A DNA stretch of 64,000 bases, from positions 2,356,001 to 2,420,000 of the forward strand of contig JAMXDE010000003.1 of assembly GCA_026770025.1 (NCBI GenBank). The letters run 5' to 3'. The DNA comes from Craspedostauros australis. Its lineage: Eukaryota; Bacillariophyta; Bacillariophyceae; Mastogloiales; Achnanthaceae. Below the pieces are notes generated by a model. It did not search any database, was not told the DNA's origin, and worked only from the letters and a program-made list of their open reading frames with translations. A program made the position numbers and the translations under genes. The stretch's first letter is position 1; each line of letters begins with the position of its first letter. This document shows, piece after piece, positions 23,723-36,922 of the stretch.

Positions 23723-25522
23723 ATGTCCCTCAAGCAACTTACATTCCATACATTCCATACGAATGCAACGATGAATAATCGATTGAAACCTGGCGACGAT
23801 TGTTGGGACACAGCGGACATCGATCGCATCATGCTCTCGAATCCAGCCTCATCTTCGCCGAGGACTGCGACGCTCTCATCGGATCTGATGTCGTCGCGGT
23901 CTGCTCCATCCTCAACCGCCAGGAGCAACGGGAATCTCGTCGACTTTTTGCGCCTCAGAGGCAGCCGAGCTGGCATGGCACATCATCAACCGACGGATGT
24001 CACGAAGCTCGATCAGCTTGACATCGATCAAGATTCATGCGTTGATACGGAAAGCATCCCTGGTGGGGGAACTCTACACGCGAACCATTCGTCCTGTATG
24101 GAAAGTCCACTCCCGCTGGCATCCATGACATGGCTCTTCGATTCCTCAGACTCGTCATTGCCTTTCGCATCATTGCCTTCATCTCCACTGCGAACACCAA
24201 GAACGTCGCAGCCGCTGGGGTCAACGAAAGTAGTGGGAGCCCCAGAAGTTGCGGCACCGTATACATCGCATTCAGAACTGACAGAAGCAAGGGGATCCGC
24301 ATCAGCAACAGCAACAGCATTGCCATCGGCATTATCGACATCATGGAATCCAGCCATGGTTGACATGGAACCAGTTCCGATCGATCCCTATCGAATGGTG
24401 GTTGTGCCCAGAATTGATCACACGACTGTTTCATTTCCAGCAACATTTGCTCGGAAACAAGCGCCCTCCACTTCAACGTTTCCTCTACCTGCAGCTGCAT
24501 CTGCATCTGCATCTCTACCTGCAACCACAACTACAGCTAAGGTTTCAACTACGCATGCTCTTCCACACAAATCTGCAAGTGTAGGTGCAGTTGCAGTTGC
24601 AGGTAAGCCTGCGTCGTTCTCGTCCCTCAACTCACAGAAGAGCAAACGAAGCAGGAGCGCAACACGCCCACCTGCCACAACTGAACCTACCACCGGATAC
24701 ACTCGTCCCCTGATGCTTGTCCCCTCCAGCGACGAGAATTTGAAACGCCACAAGCGGTTCAAGAAGGAGAACAAGACAGCCCTCCCTCAAGCTGATAGGC
24801 GGAGATCATCGTGTGCGGGAAACCAAGACCGCAGCATTGGTCGGAGCAACAGCGCCACCAGCGTCAGCACCAACGCCAAAACCAGCGACAGTCACAGCAA
24901 CAGTACTCCTCACGCTGCCGGGGCATCCCTCGCGGCTGGCATACTCTCATCGACACAATCACACACATCTCTTTCGTCAGCGCAGTCGACACCCTCGATG
25001 CACACAGCAAATCAATCATTTCAACCAGGTAATGATGCCACAACACCAAACTCCAACCAGATTCGACAACACCAAGAAACACAGTGGGAGGCCAGATTCA
25101 ACGAGCTCTGTATATTCAAGAGGCAGTTTGGACACTGCGCCGTTCCCTACACCTACAAAGTGCATCCACAGCTCGCCCAGTGGACCAAACGACAGCGGTA
25201 CCAGTTCAAGCTCAAGACGGAGGGCCGCCATTGCACGTTGACAGATCGCAGGCAACAGATCTTGGACGATGTTGGCTTCGTGTGGGACTCCCACCACGCT
25301 CTGTGGGAATCCAGGTTCCAAGAATTGGCTGCGTACCGAGAGGAGCACGGCCACTGCCTTGTTCCGTGCAAGGATTCCATCCACAAACGTCTTGCTGTTT
25401 GGATCAAGTGCCAGAGGCGGCAGTACCGACTACTACAGCAGAATCGCCCAAGCAACATCACCCAGCAACGCATCGATCGCCTCAATGACATCGGATTTTG
25501 CTGGAGCCCACGGAAAGGTTGA
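23723..25522 (+). CDS. Protein with two helicase-associated (HA) domains
   Basis: A 599-aa intronless protein. Residues 1-450 are Ser/Thr/Ala-rich and probably disordered, with a basic patch KRHKRFKKENK near residue 340 that may be a nuclear signal. The C-terminus holds two HA domains (PF03457 type) near residues 455-522 and 527-597; each has W..RF.EL, a GHC.VP core, W.K.QR.Q and a closing DIGF.W. Such HA-domain proteins are expanded in diatoms and are presumed DNA-binding, though no function is established. A short motif near residue 215, EPVPIDPYRMVVVP, recurs at nearly the same place in the paralogue at 29472. A second Met (MNNRLKP) at residue 17 could be the start instead. Confidence 0.85.
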   Translation: MSLKQLTFHTFHTNATMNNRLKPGDDCWDTADIDRIMLSNPASSSPRTATLSSDLMSSRSAPSSTARSNGNLVDFLRLRGSRAGMAHHQPTDVTKLDQLDIDQDSCVDTESIPGGGTLHANHSSCMESPLPLASMTWLFDSSDSSLPFASLPSSPLRTPRTSQPLGSTKVVGAPEVAAPYTSHSELTEARGSASATATALPSALSTSWNPAMVDMEPVPIDPYRMVVVPRIDHTTVSFPATFARKQAPSTSTFPLPAAASASASLPATTTTAKVSTTHALPHKSASVGAVAVAGKPASFSSLNSQKSKRSRSATRPPATTEPTTGYTRPLMLVPSSDENLKRHKRFKKENKTALPQADRRRSSCAGNQDRSIGRSNSATSVSTNAKTSDSHSNSTPHAAGASLAAGILSSTQSHTSLSSAQSTPSMHTANQSFQPGNDATTPNSNQIRQHQETQWEARFNELCIFKRQFGHCAVPYTYKVHPQLAQWTKRQRYQFKLKTEGRHCTLTDRRQQILDDVGFVWDSHHALWESRFQELAAYREEHGHCLVPCKDSIHKRLAVWIKCQRRQYRLLQQNRPSNITQQRIDRLNDIGFCWSPRKG

Positions 25523-28500
25523 TCATCCCACGATGTGAGGGTTATCACGAAGTGAGTTCGGCACGCAATGCATATAATAAAGTATTCTATTATATATTAC
25601 AAGACAGACAGGTACGAGCTATGGGCGAGTCAAATGGAAGATAGGCGACTTTTTCGTCGGTCCGGAACACCATGATCGATAGGTCACAGATTGCAGCAGA
25701 GAACATTTGGTCACACCGGAGTCCGCACACCGTAGCGTGCAGGGCAGGAAAAGAAAGCAACGATATGAACATAATTACAGTGGGTATCGTGTATGAGCAG
25801 CCTGCACGGGTGGGATGCCTCCAGCAATCTTACGGCATCCGCTAGAGGTACATCCAATTCTCATGTCTGACGTGCCTGCGAGTAGGCAATGAAACTGGTG
25901 ACATAGTATCCGTGATATCAGAGCGATGCAAAGAGACGGAAAGGAGGTTGCCCATCGAGCGCGATAGAAGTGACTTGGAGTTGGCATCTTCAAGAATGCC
26001 TTTGGCGCGAGAACGAATGATGTGAAATGAGGAAGTTAAAAGACAAGATTGGTCGGTCATGGAAATGATTTAAAATACGACGAATAGGTTAGAGTTGGTG
26101 AAAGAGTATCCGTTTGGTGCGACATTCGTCCTGAAGTCCTTCTCTCGGCGAGACCTTGGCGAATTCGTGGTTGTGTGTCAAAATGCCAGCAGCTGTTCTG
26201 CTTCGTTAGCTTCTTTTTTCGCTGGGGATCGACTGGGATGAGCCAATTGAATCACGAATACAATGCAGGAACGTGTTTGGCAGCGTGATTTATCTAAAGC
26301 ACGTTTTCACAAGAAGTCCAACAGACAGACGGAAAGGGAATGTTGCTCACACATACAGACTGACTGACAGACACACAGACTAATTGACACGACTTTGGAC
26401 TCCAACCAAAGCAGTACTCAATCGTTGCCAATCTTGCCGGAGCACTTCGGGATCCCGCAATCGCATGGAGTGTAGTGGAGCAGTGAGGCTCTACTGTATT
26501 TTGACTGAATGAAACCATGTTGAATCGATGGCAATAGCTACCGACATCATGGCGCCATCGCATGACACGACCATTCCATCCACTCGCGAAATGCCAATGA
26601 GAGCATCAAGACAGCCCCCTGTGGGCCCTGCCATCCGAAAATGGCCAGTGAGTATGCCAAAGAGATGAATGCACATGCAACCGTCCTTGCGGATACTGTC
26701 ATGTTATAGCCGTGTGTCCTGGTGGCATTACTTCCCCTGTTGTCGCGCTGGGAGGCGATGGGCGAGCGGGTCGCTATTTGAGAGATGAGCAGGTCTCCTG
26801 GGACATTCGGGCCATTTTCCGTCGCCACAAGAATTCCCGCAGCTCCTGCATGAGCAGCAAGCCAAATGCGTAGCCACAGGGATTTACTGGACGAACCACG
26901 AATACTGATAACTGTGCTCAGATGTGCGAGCAGCTCGTACATCATTCAGCATTGCGGAGAATGTGTGCATGTGCATGCGCGTTCACGTTGATGTGCTCGT
27001 GGATGGAAGTAGCCTCTCGAACATCCTTGGTTGGATCTGACCGTGTCGCTTTTGTCGTTCGTTCGTTGTTTTGTCGGTGCACGTGAGTTGTGGGGCCAGG
27101 CGGAACACGCACAGGGAACAATGGAGAAGGGGGACAAGAAGTATTTGAGATGTATTTATGCACAGGAAGACAAATGACTACTTGTGGAAATGGGTTGATT
27201 CTGTCACAACGTGAACTGTGCGCTTCTAGCTCCACCTTCGCGAACAAGTTGATGGCCGTTGTGCAGTTGATCGGATAAACTAGGCTAACACATATGCATG
27301 ATGTGCGGCTTTACGTAAAGAACGCGAGTTCCGCACTCATCAAAGCAAAGGGACAAGAAAGTCGTTGACACAGACGAACTGGTCGTATACTATACATGCC
27401 ACTCCAACACTTGTGCATGGACATTCGCCGTCAATCGCGACAGATCGGCGGCAACGAAAGATGTTGGCGTGGACCAGGCCGGTTCTGCATGTACGGGCTA
27501 CGACGATGGGCGCGAACATGTGAAAGTTATTACCACGCAGGTGAGGAAGATCGATCGCACCGCGTCCAGGGAAATGCACGAGGATGGCAGGGCACGGGAG
27601 GCAGCAGTTCCTTCCTCCCTCGCTCGGCTTGCGGTCATGTTCGTACAACAACCTGGGTGAAATAAGAGAAGGGAGTCCTCTCATTCGGCATCAACGACCT
27701 GGCTCTACTCTACTCTGTTCTACTCTCATCTACTCCGCTGCACAAGCATGACCGTGCACAGACGGTGACGGAAGGACAAGGGCGGCAATGTGGTCATTGG
27801 TCTTTGTGTGATGGGTGCAAGTCGAGTTGAGCAGGGGGACGCGTTGGCCGAAAAGAAAAGCGACGTGAGACACATCAAGACGCATTGCTCATACTTATGA
27901 AGCCCACAACTGCGGAAACGAAAAAAGTCTCGCGAGGTTGCAAATGTCGCAGTGGCGCTACCGGATATTGCACAAGCGCCATGAATGTGAGTGTTTGGAG
28001 CTCCATGCAGACGTTAACTCCCCTGTTTCACAATCTACCATATGTAGGTGTCTTGCTTATTCCGTGCGATTCACATGCCTCATGTCGCAGAAGATAGGAC
28101 ATTCTGGAAACCCCAAAAACGAAGATATCGCGTCAGTCCATCACAAATATGCCCAGAATGTCCACTGCGAAATGAGCAGGATTTGTCATTACGCGTACGT
28201 GAAGCAAGATTACGGAAGGGGACGGTGCAGATGAACAAATGCCACAAAACCTGAAATGAATATCGCACCAAACTTCTCGCCTCACCCCATACAATCAATG
28301 TCTTCGTCTGCGAGGGCGTGAAGAAGACAATGGAGCACTCTCTGCTAACACTCCTGCACAGCACACTCGAAGTACTTATACTCATACAATGTGCGGCACG
28401 ACATCATGCATGTCGTCTCGCCGCCTCCATTTTGCGGCTGCCGGTGTGTCGAGCCAAACCTTCCCAAGGGTCAACCCAGTGAAGAATGAAGCGCCGCTGC

Positions 28501-29471
28501 CGTCGAGAAATTGAGCAGACCAAGGCGAGAACAGCCAGGGGACATACGAGTGGAGATATTCGCAGGTTCTATGAGTACTTTGGACAAGCTGGAGGGGCGC
28601 TGTTCACGCTCACAGGTGATGGAACGTCCATCTCAGAATACCGCCACCATTGGGGGACTAAAAGCACTTCGCGTGTGTCATGAAATCACCAGTGATGTTT
28701 TGGGTGGTCATGGGTCTTTTGCTCACCCACATGTCCACCTCGTTCTCTGCGATTCCTCTTCCTGGCATCATCCTCGTGCATAAACGGTGCTTCGCAGGTT
28801 GATCGTGGTCACAATTTCCAGAATTCTCCAGCTTGTTGCGAACTTTACCAACAACACCAACACCAACACCAACAGCACACGAAAACCCACACTTGGATAA
28901 CACCAGACAAGGTGGTTGCCAGCGCGGAAGCGCCAAAAACTCCTCACCGGGCTTGTCCTCTGCGTCTTCATTGCCATACTCGACATCATTTCGCAGACCT
29001 GTACCGAATCACAAGGCAACGAGCCGCAAGTGCCACCAGCAACAGCGTCATCCGCATCGTTATTGCTGCGTTTCGACCGATCCGGTTCTCTTTCGGACAG
29101 TGCATCCTGATACCAACGGAGCGCCGCATCCGCGCACTTCGGTCCCACACCACGCCACACCAAACTGTCATGGCATACATACTCGTACTCCTCCACATAG
29201 ATATTGTACCCATCGCTCACATCTTGGTGCCATTGACATTCCTCGCCGCTCTTCGGTCAATCCATTTCACGAACTGCGCGGAACAGGAGCGAAGAGAGAG
29301 AGAGAGACAGACCAAGAGGCTCCAAAGCTCTGCGTGGCCAGGCTGAACCGCACGGTCCAAGACACCAAGAGCTAAGCCGAGGGCCGGACATTCCTGGAGA
29401 GCAGCTCCCCCTTCGGAATCCTTCACAACAGTCACAACCAACGCCCGGTTTGAGCGACTCGCAGTCTCTCG
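25523..29471. other. 3.9-kb intergenic stretch, no gene supported
   Basis: It separates the two HA-domain paralogues. I see no exon with a recognisable domain. It holds a CTACTCTACTCTG-type pyrimidine tract near 27700-27740 and a CAACAC hexamer repeat at 28849-28874. The right-hand few hundred bases should contain the promoter of the second HA gene. Confidence 0.5.
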
Positions 29472-30866
29472 ATGAATAAAGGGGACATTATTGTCAAAAC
29501 CACGATCCGGATGGCGATGAATCCTCCCTTGTTGCTCATGACACAACAAACCACCCCAGGGCAAATTGGCAATTGTGGACGATCATCTCACAAATCATTT
29601 GATGCAACCAACGACACCATGAAGACGACATACGACCACCACCAGCAGCAGCAACAGCTTGCGCCTTTCCCCATGAACGGCCTGAAGTGCCCACTCTCCC
29701 TCTCTTCGAATCAGATGCTCTCGCTGCCGTCTCCCCCGGCCCTGCGTACCGCCTCTGGGCCATCCGTCTCCACGGTGTTCGCAGCGCGACCATCTACTCT
29801 GAACAGCACGGTCGCATCTGTGTCCAGTGCGACCGCTGCAGCTTGGATACAACCCGCAACGTTCAAGTTGGATGATGGGTGCGTAGCCTCATCGCGTTGC
29901 TTCCCGTGGCCAACGTCGACAACATCGGTCCCGCTCGACTTGAACGGAGTTGAAGGAGGAAGGGCGGCAGCGATTTTGTCGACGGCCGCGAATCCTCCCG
30001 ACTCGTTCACCATTCGTCGTTCGGATGATGTGCACGGCGCAAACCCACGCAACGCCACCGGCGAGGTCGGCATCGACGCTCGCATGCTGGAACCCGTCCC
30101 CATCGAGCCAAGCCGCGTGACCGTGGTACCCAAAGTGGACATCATCGACATGATCAGCACCTCGCAAGAACTCACCAACGAATCCATGCTCGCGTTTTTG
30201 CGACCGCTCGTTGAGTGCAGCCAGCAGCAACAGCAAGAATCGCAAGAATCGAAACCGAAGAAACGCGCCCCATCTGCCGATGAGTACCTGCGGCAGCACA
30301 AGCGCTGCAAACGAGCCGAGTCCAAGACGAAGACAGAGTACTCGTACTTCGTTCACCTGCGCACAGCACCGATCGACGAGGACGCCGAGTCGTCTTCCAG
30401 AATCCGCAACCACCAGGAGGCGCAGTGGGAGCACCGATTCAAGGAGTTGCAGATCTTCAAGGAACGGTCCGGTCACTGCAGCGTGCCGCACACCTTCAAG
30501 GATTTCCCACAGCTGGCGCAGTGGGTCAAGCGGCAACGGTACCAGTTCAAGCTCAAGATGGAGGGAAGGCATTCCACCCTCACGAGGAACCGGCAGCAGC
30601 GGCTGGACGATGTCGGCTTCGTTTGGGACTCGCATCACGGCCTTTGGGAGCAAAAGTACCAAGAGTTGCTGAGGTTCGAGAAGGAGCACGGCCACTGCAC
30701 CGTCCCCACCAGATTCAAGGACAACCCATCACTTGCGGTCTGGGTCAAATGCCAGCGACGCCAGTACAAGCTCATGAAGCAGGGCCGCCGATCGAACATC
30801 ACGCAGCAGCGCGTGGACCGATTGAACGAACTGGGCTTTTGCTGGAATCCACGATCGCTTGCATGA
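29472..30866 (+). CDS. Protein with two helicase-associated (HA) domains, paralogue
   Basis: A 464-aa intronless paralogue of the 23723 gene. It has the same plan: a low-complexity N-terminus with a QQQQ tract, the motif EPVPIEPSRVTVVPKVD near residue 206, a basic stretch HKRCKRAESK near 280, then two HA domains near residues 319-386 and 390-460. The HA regions of the two proteins are close (QWVKRQRYQFKLKMEGRH against QWTKRQRYQFKLKTEGRH), whereas the N-terminal halves are largely unalike apart from the short motif. The likely role is a nuclear DNA-binding or regulatory protein; this is inferred from the domain only. The gene pair looks like a local duplication. Confidence 0.85.
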   Translation: MNKGDIIVKTTIRMAMNPPLLLMTQQTTPGQIGNCGRSSHKSFDATNDTMKTTYDHHQQQQQLAPFPMNGLKCPLSLSSNQMLSLPSPPALRTASGPSVSTVFAARPSTLNSTVASVSSATAAAWIQPATFKLDDGCVASSRCFPWPTSTTSVPLDLNGVEGGRAAAILSTAANPPDSFTIRRSDDVHGANPRNATGEVGIDARMLEPVPIEPSRVTVVPKVDIIDMISTSQELTNESMLAFLRPLVECSQQQQQESQESKPKKRAPSADEYLRQHKRCKRAESKTKTEYSYFVHLRTAPIDEDAESSSRIRNHQEAQWEHRFKELQIFKERSGHCSVPHTFKDFPQLAQWVKRQRYQFKLKMEGRHSTLTRNRQQRLDDVGFVWDSHHGLWEQKYQELLRFEKEHGHCTVPTRFKDNPSLAVWVKCQRRQYKLMKQGRRSNITQQRVDRLNELGFCWNPRSLA

Positions 30867-33108
30867 GCCTGCCTGTTCTGTATTGCTCGCCAATACTACT
30901 ATGCATAAACTACCCTGCGAGTTGCGAGTATATAATATACAATAGAGACTAGAGTCCAACTATTACATCAGCGATCTGCTTGCCAATGAATATTGTATAG
31001 CATGATATAAAACATGCTTACTTTCGTATCGTCATAGGTATTTCTACCATACCTATTATACGCTAGAGTCGTCTAACGGAGCAATCGCAGCACTGGTGAA
31101 GATAATCCCCTCCAATGTCGAGGAGATGAGCGAATGGTGAGCGGAAGGGGACAGGAGTTGGGAGGCTGAGGGACGGACATTGATGATAATGTTCGCGATG
31201 AATGCGATACCGCCGGGTGCAATACCCTCGGCGCGAGCGCTGTGTTTGCTCGGGGCGCGACTGTTCACCATTTCTATGTCAACGGCGGACATTTTGATCC
31301 AAATGAGACCATCTGTCACACATGATGAGGACGATCACAGCACAAGCATCATCCGTACTCTAGAGAGCACGAGTTATGTGGTCAAAGTAAGACCGATCAT
31401 TGTCCAGGCTTATTGGATGCAACCGGGCGATTCGATCTATTGTCGACTGCTGCTCCATCAGATCTTGTCGCATTCCGAACTGTTGCGAAGGGGATCGACA
31501 GTCTCGCCCATGTGCGTTGCAAATGCGCATGGTGAAGTATGTGCTTTGACGTCATTCTGCCTCTAATATGTCTGGAAGTTCGCCAATTCGCGCAAATGTG
31601 TCATGTTACACCTTTGGGCGAATAGTGCAAAGCGAGGATGTGGCATCCAGCTGCTTCACGCAATGATGGAGCAAATTGAAACAGAAGCGCCGCTGCGGCT
31701 CCCGTCAAGAGCCAGCATGTTTGCTCCGCATGGTTCCGCGTTGCCCGCCTCTCTTTTCGACGTCGTTACCACCTCCGTTCCCGCCTCAGTTGTCAGATTT
31801 GCGTGCGTGTACGCGTCGGGAGCATAAAAGGAATGAAGAGTGCCGCGCGGAATGGAGCGCGAGGAGAGCATTCGTCTGTTCATTCAACAGCGTCGCTGAT
31901 CCTTTCATGTGTCTGTGCGTGACGTCGCAAGACTGCAGGTTTCGTCCTCGCCACCCTTCCCGCTTCTTCCGTTGTCCTGGTCAACAGCCAAACGCATCCC
32001 CTCGAGACAAGAGGTGGGGACTCCTTGTGCCATGAGACTTGAATCCACTAGTGAATCATGCGACCCGCGGCAAGTTGCTGGGAAAGTTCCAAAGTGAACG
32101 CATCCCGCACAGCACGAGCATTGTTGTCGCTTTGGCTGCTACGACCGCAACATCCATCCATGGAGGGAGGGTCAGTCCGATGTGAGAGAAGCAAACAGAA
32201 AAAGGAGGGCCTCGTCATTTCTCACAATGCTGGCTTTGGGCATTCTTTGGGAGATAGCAACGAAGGGTAGTCGCACCGTGCCGTACCGTGACGTGCATGC
32301 TCTGGCAATGAAATAGGTTGAAGAAGGAGGATGGCCCTTGGTGCGAAACGCAAAGAATGGAACACCGCTTCACAGAGGATGGTTGACAGGAAGCATGTCT
32401 GAGTTTCCGGAGCATCCCACAGGATCGAAATGCGTGTTGGAACATCAGATTCTGTCTTCCAAACTCCTGTGAATCCACAACTGCAGGAGCAGCTGCGAGC
32501 GAGGAAACATATCGAGGCCCAATCACTGGAGGCTTGCGTGTTCCTATCAAGTTGTCTTGCTCTCTGTCTCGTTGGTGCCTCTTCTGCCGTGTGGTCACAT
32601 CCGCACCCTTGCAGTTCGGAGATGTGTTGTCCCTGTCTGGGACACACTATGACCAATTGAAAGCAAAACAGACGATTTGTTCAGGGTTTCTCGAGTCGTG
32701 TGAAATAAACCATCATTATTTTCGTCTGTGCCCAGGCCGTGGATAGAATCGAACATGACTCAGATATGGACTCCACCGACCACAATAGTCCGACAATTCT
32801 GTTGTGTAATCAGACGATTCGGCTGGGTTAACGAAAGCCAACCAAAACCAACCATCACTTTTTCAAGGTTTCGAGAACAGCATGAAATGTGAGCGCACAC
32901 CAACACTTCCCAACCCGGACACGGAATCCCACACTCCAGCGCTCCCACGCGCCAACACTTCACACCAAGAACAACGACAAGAGATACGCCTGCGAGAGAT
33001 CATCAATAAGACGACGGCATCCAACGAACAAGCACTGTACTCGTATCAGAAAGGAAGAGCTGTCCTTAGACAAAAAGACAACGGAGAAGACTTCAGGAAA
33101 GAAAGACA
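30867..33108. other. 2.2-kb intergenic stretch, no gene supported
   Basis: It begins with AT-rich palindromes (GTATATAATATAC at 30928-30940). Further on, short frames show no domain. Its right end holds the presumed promoter and 5' UTR of the PHF5A gene. Confidence 0.5.
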
Positions 33109-33717
33109 ATGGCCAAGCATCATCCAGATCTCGTGATGTGCCGCAAGCAGCCTGGCGTTGCGATCGGCCGCCTGTGTGAGAAGTGTGAGTGGGGCGGGGT
33201 GATTCCCCTTCTGTGTGTCACCGTTTGTACGCTCGTGGCCTGGATCTCTGCGAAGTGAACGCTTGCATGCGTGGATAGATGGATAGATGGACGAATGAAT
33301 GAATGATCACCACTCACGATTGCCCTATTCAATCGATTCCGTACCTTTCTCTCTGGACGCATGCATTGAATAATGAAATGCAATGCCATTGAATGTATGC
33401 TGTCCAAATCGTAACACATTTCGACAAATGCAACAAACGCAACAAACTGCAACAACCCAGGTGATGGCAAATGCGTCATCTGCGACTCCCTCGTCAACCC
33501 GCACACCTTGGTGACCATCTGCGATGAATGCAACTACGGCAGCCACGAGTCGCGCTGCATTGTCTGCGGCAACCAGGGCGTCACGGATGCGTACTTCTGC
33601 CAGGAATGCGTGCTGCAGGAGAAGGATCGAGATGGCTGTCCGAAGATCGTCAATCTAGGTTCCACAAAGACTGATCTATTCTACGAGCGCAAGAAATACG
33701 ATTTCAAGAAGCGGTAG
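33109..33717 (+). CDS. PHF5A: SF3b subunit PHF5A / Rds3 (splicing factor 3B subunit 7)
   Basis: Two exons, 33109-33184 and 33461-33717, with a 276-bp intron (GTGAGT...CCCAG) that splits the Cys codon of EKCDGKC. The product is 110 aa, the same length as human PHF5A, and nearly identical to it: [20 protein letters not shown] at the start and [15 protein letters not shown] at the end. The CxxC pairs that bind three zinc ions in a knotted fold are all present. It is a core part of the U2 snRNP SF3b complex and helps form the pocket for the branch-point adenosine. Confidence 0.98.
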
Positions 33718-34844
33718 CGGCGGTAGCAACAGTTTGCTGCTGGGAATTGCGTCATCATATGACTTGGCGTGCGTGCATGGATGTAGGGGAGAGGAAAACA
33801 CAAAAGAGTGCTGTGGGACGGACTTGATTCAAACAGCTGTCGATGAAATGGCCAGGCAGATGCATGGTGGTGCAGGGCAATCTGGGATGCAACAGGAGCA
33901 TGGCACAATTGTGCTCGTACATATGTACCTTGCACTCTGCGAATCCACATTGCTCCAAATGTGTACAACTTCGCCTGAACCGAAACTCGGTTGTTGAAGC
34001 ATCCAGACGCAAACACGAGCACGGCATGTATTCCTCGAACATCTTGGTCTTCGTGGGCGCACACGCTCATGTATTGCATCCTTCTGACGCAAACAGCATC
34101 AGTACGTGCGTTGGTTCCAGGCAAGCAGACGAAGGAACATCGGCATCTTCCAGTGCGACACCCGCATACATGAAGAATTGAGACGATGGGAGTTGCATGC
34201 AAGATGATTACGTACAGTTGTGGACACATGCAGTCATGGGCTTAGGCAAACGCACATACAGACGCACACACGCACGCACGCACATCGATCCTCAACAAGT
34301 CTGCCTCCTCCATGTAGCAAGTCAATATAAAAGAATGCAACTTGTAGCTATGTGTGCGGAAGACCCTAACCCCAATTGCATGATGAAATTGACTCCAATG
34401 CAATCGCAGACATGATGTCGCTGGTACATGTCGCCCGGCCCCATGCTGGGGCTCGTTTTGTGAACGTGCACATACAGGTACATTGAGAGAATGTGGTCGA
34501 GACACAACAGTGTAGAGTCCTCAGTAGCGTCGGCATGGGATTGGCACGGATGGATGATTCATGGTTCTAATGTTACATTTCGGTGTTAATATGAATTGCT
34601 GTTTTTCTATTCTACATTCGTCTGATACAGGTGATTCCGGGTGATAACCCAAACCCGTGTGTTGTTTGTGTTTGTGGAGCTCCTGTTGCTCCTCTTTTTG
34701 CGGTTTGTACATGTTTACAACGAAGGCGGGGGGATCGCGCTTCTTGGTCTTGTGCGTTGTCGATCAGCATGCCGAATGTGGCTTCACGCTCGCGGCCCTG
34801 CGATATCGAGGAAACGGATTGGATGTGTCTAGCTCTGATTAGCT
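33718..34844. other. Intergenic between convergent genes
   Basis: About 1.1 kb between the PHF5A stop and the protease stop. It contains only short frames without domains and an ACGC/CGCACA-rich patch near 34260-34285. Confidence 0.5.
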
Positions 34845-36855
34845 TCACATGAACTCTTCGAACTCGGATTCGAATTCAGCCTCGTCGGAGTCGTCTGCAC
34901 GGAGTGCACGGTTCTTCGGTGCCTTCGCCTTCTTGCACTTGTTCTTATCGCACCCCAAGCCCTCCTCGCAGCATGGGCCTGTAGCAGAGCAGTAATCATG
35001 CTTCTGGGCATTACAGACACGCTGGGTTGTGGTGGGGGGTGTTGTTGTTGTGGTGGTCGTCGTGGTCGTCGTGGTGGTCGTCGTTGTTGTTGTGGTGGTG
35101 GTTGGAACTGGTGTTGTTGTCGTCGTCGTTGGAGTCGTTGTGGTAGTTGGAATTGTTGTTGTGGTTGTGGTGGTTGGGACTGCTGTTGTCGTCGCTGGAG
35201 TCGTTGTCGTTGTGGTGGTGGTTGGAACTGGTGTTGTCGTCGTCGTCGTTGGAGTCGTTGTGGTAGTTGGAACTGTTGTTGTGGTTGTGTTGGTTGGGAC
35301 TGCTGTCGTCGCTGGAGTCGTTGTCGTGTTGGTTGTTGTGTTGGTGGTCGGAGTCACAGTGGTGGTTGTGGCGACCGGAGTTGCTGTCGTCGTTGTTGTT
35401 GTGGCTGCTTGGGTTGTAGTTGTAGGAGCTGCTGTTGTGGTTGTGGTTGTGGTTGTTGGAACCGTCGTGGTGGCTGCTGGAGTCGCAGTGGTTGTGGTAG
35501 TGGCAGCTGTTGTGGTAGTCGTGGTGGTTGGAACCGTTGTGGTGGGCGCTGGAGTTGCACTTGTAGTACTACTACTAGTAGTGGTGGTCGCCGGAGGCGC
35601 AGCAGTTGTTGTTGCGGCTGGTGTGGTTGTCGTCGTCGTCGTCGTCGTTGTGGCAGGAGCTGTGGTGGTCGGAACAGCTGTTGTTGCTGTTGTTGTTGCT
35701 GTTGTGTTAGCTTCGAATGACTCATCGACGGTGTCATTCACTCCGAGTGTGACGTTGCCGGGCGAGACTTCCACTGTCTCGGCAGACCGTGCCGTGATGG
35801 CTTCGTACCTGACGCACACGGGCGTGACGGACGCGTCGATGTCGGGATCCTCGCAGACATTGTCGTAGATGAATTGGAAGTGGTCGGCGGTCGTTGCGTA
35901 AAGACCAGGAGAGAATTGGTCGGCGCAGCCATACCCCGAGCTCACGATCCCGACGATGATATCCTCGCCAGTCTTGGGATCCTTGGACAAGAGAGGACCG
36001 CCGCTGTCGCCTTCGCAGGCGTCCAGTCGCTTCGTGGCGTCCGGCTCATCCGGGTTGCCTGCGCACACGTGGTCACCAGCGACGACCTGGTATCCGAGGT
36101 ATTGCTTGCATTCCTCGACTGTGATGAGCGGGAGGACGGCTTTTTGGAGGCGAGATGCGAAGGGCCCATGCTCCCAAAGCCTTCCCAAGCCAATGACGAA
36201 GGTCGACTTCTTGCGTTCGGGGTCCTGAAGGATCTCATCGAAGTACGCGGGGTCGGCGACATCCATCGGTGGATAAGCATCGATGTTGGTGCATCTGTTC
36301 AGCCGGACGATGGCGACGTCGTGTCTGTTGAGACCGCGCAGACTCGCCTGGCCGTGGATTGTGACGGAGGCGTCGTTCACGGTCGAGAAGTGGAAAGAAT
36401 GGCCGTCGTTGCCATTGTACGGCGCGTAGGCTTGCACGTAGGCGCCGTCTGGAAGGCCGGCCCTACCACCCATCACGCAGTGGGCCGCAGTCAGCATGTG
36501 GCAGGCGGAGATCATGGTGCCGGCGCATCCGTTGTATCCCCAGCCACCGCTGTTGGTCAGATGGAGCGTGTAGGCTGGGTACGGTCGGTCGGCGTCGTTG
36601 CCGTTCACAACACGCGCTTGGGGATCAATATCCTTCATCGCTGTCTTCACCTCATCGTCGGTGATGGGGATGTAGGGTCCGATGATGTCTCCCGAACCAC
36701 CGCCGTAGCTATGGTTGGGATCAAACATCTCCAGGATGGCCTTTCCGTTGTGTTTGCTGTCGCCGAGGGTATCTCCAGCAGCCATCGATGCCAGTTCCAT
36801 GATTTGTGGCAACGAATCCTCGCCATCCTCCATTCCGTAAAGTGTCCGACTCTCG

Positions 36856-36922
<67 letters not shown>

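Noticed and set aside
35029-35868. Poly-Val (279 codons) and Cys/Gly-rich frames on the plus strand
   Set aside because: They are the complement of the Thr-rich stalk of the protease, whose minus-strand frame carries a complete catalytic domain.
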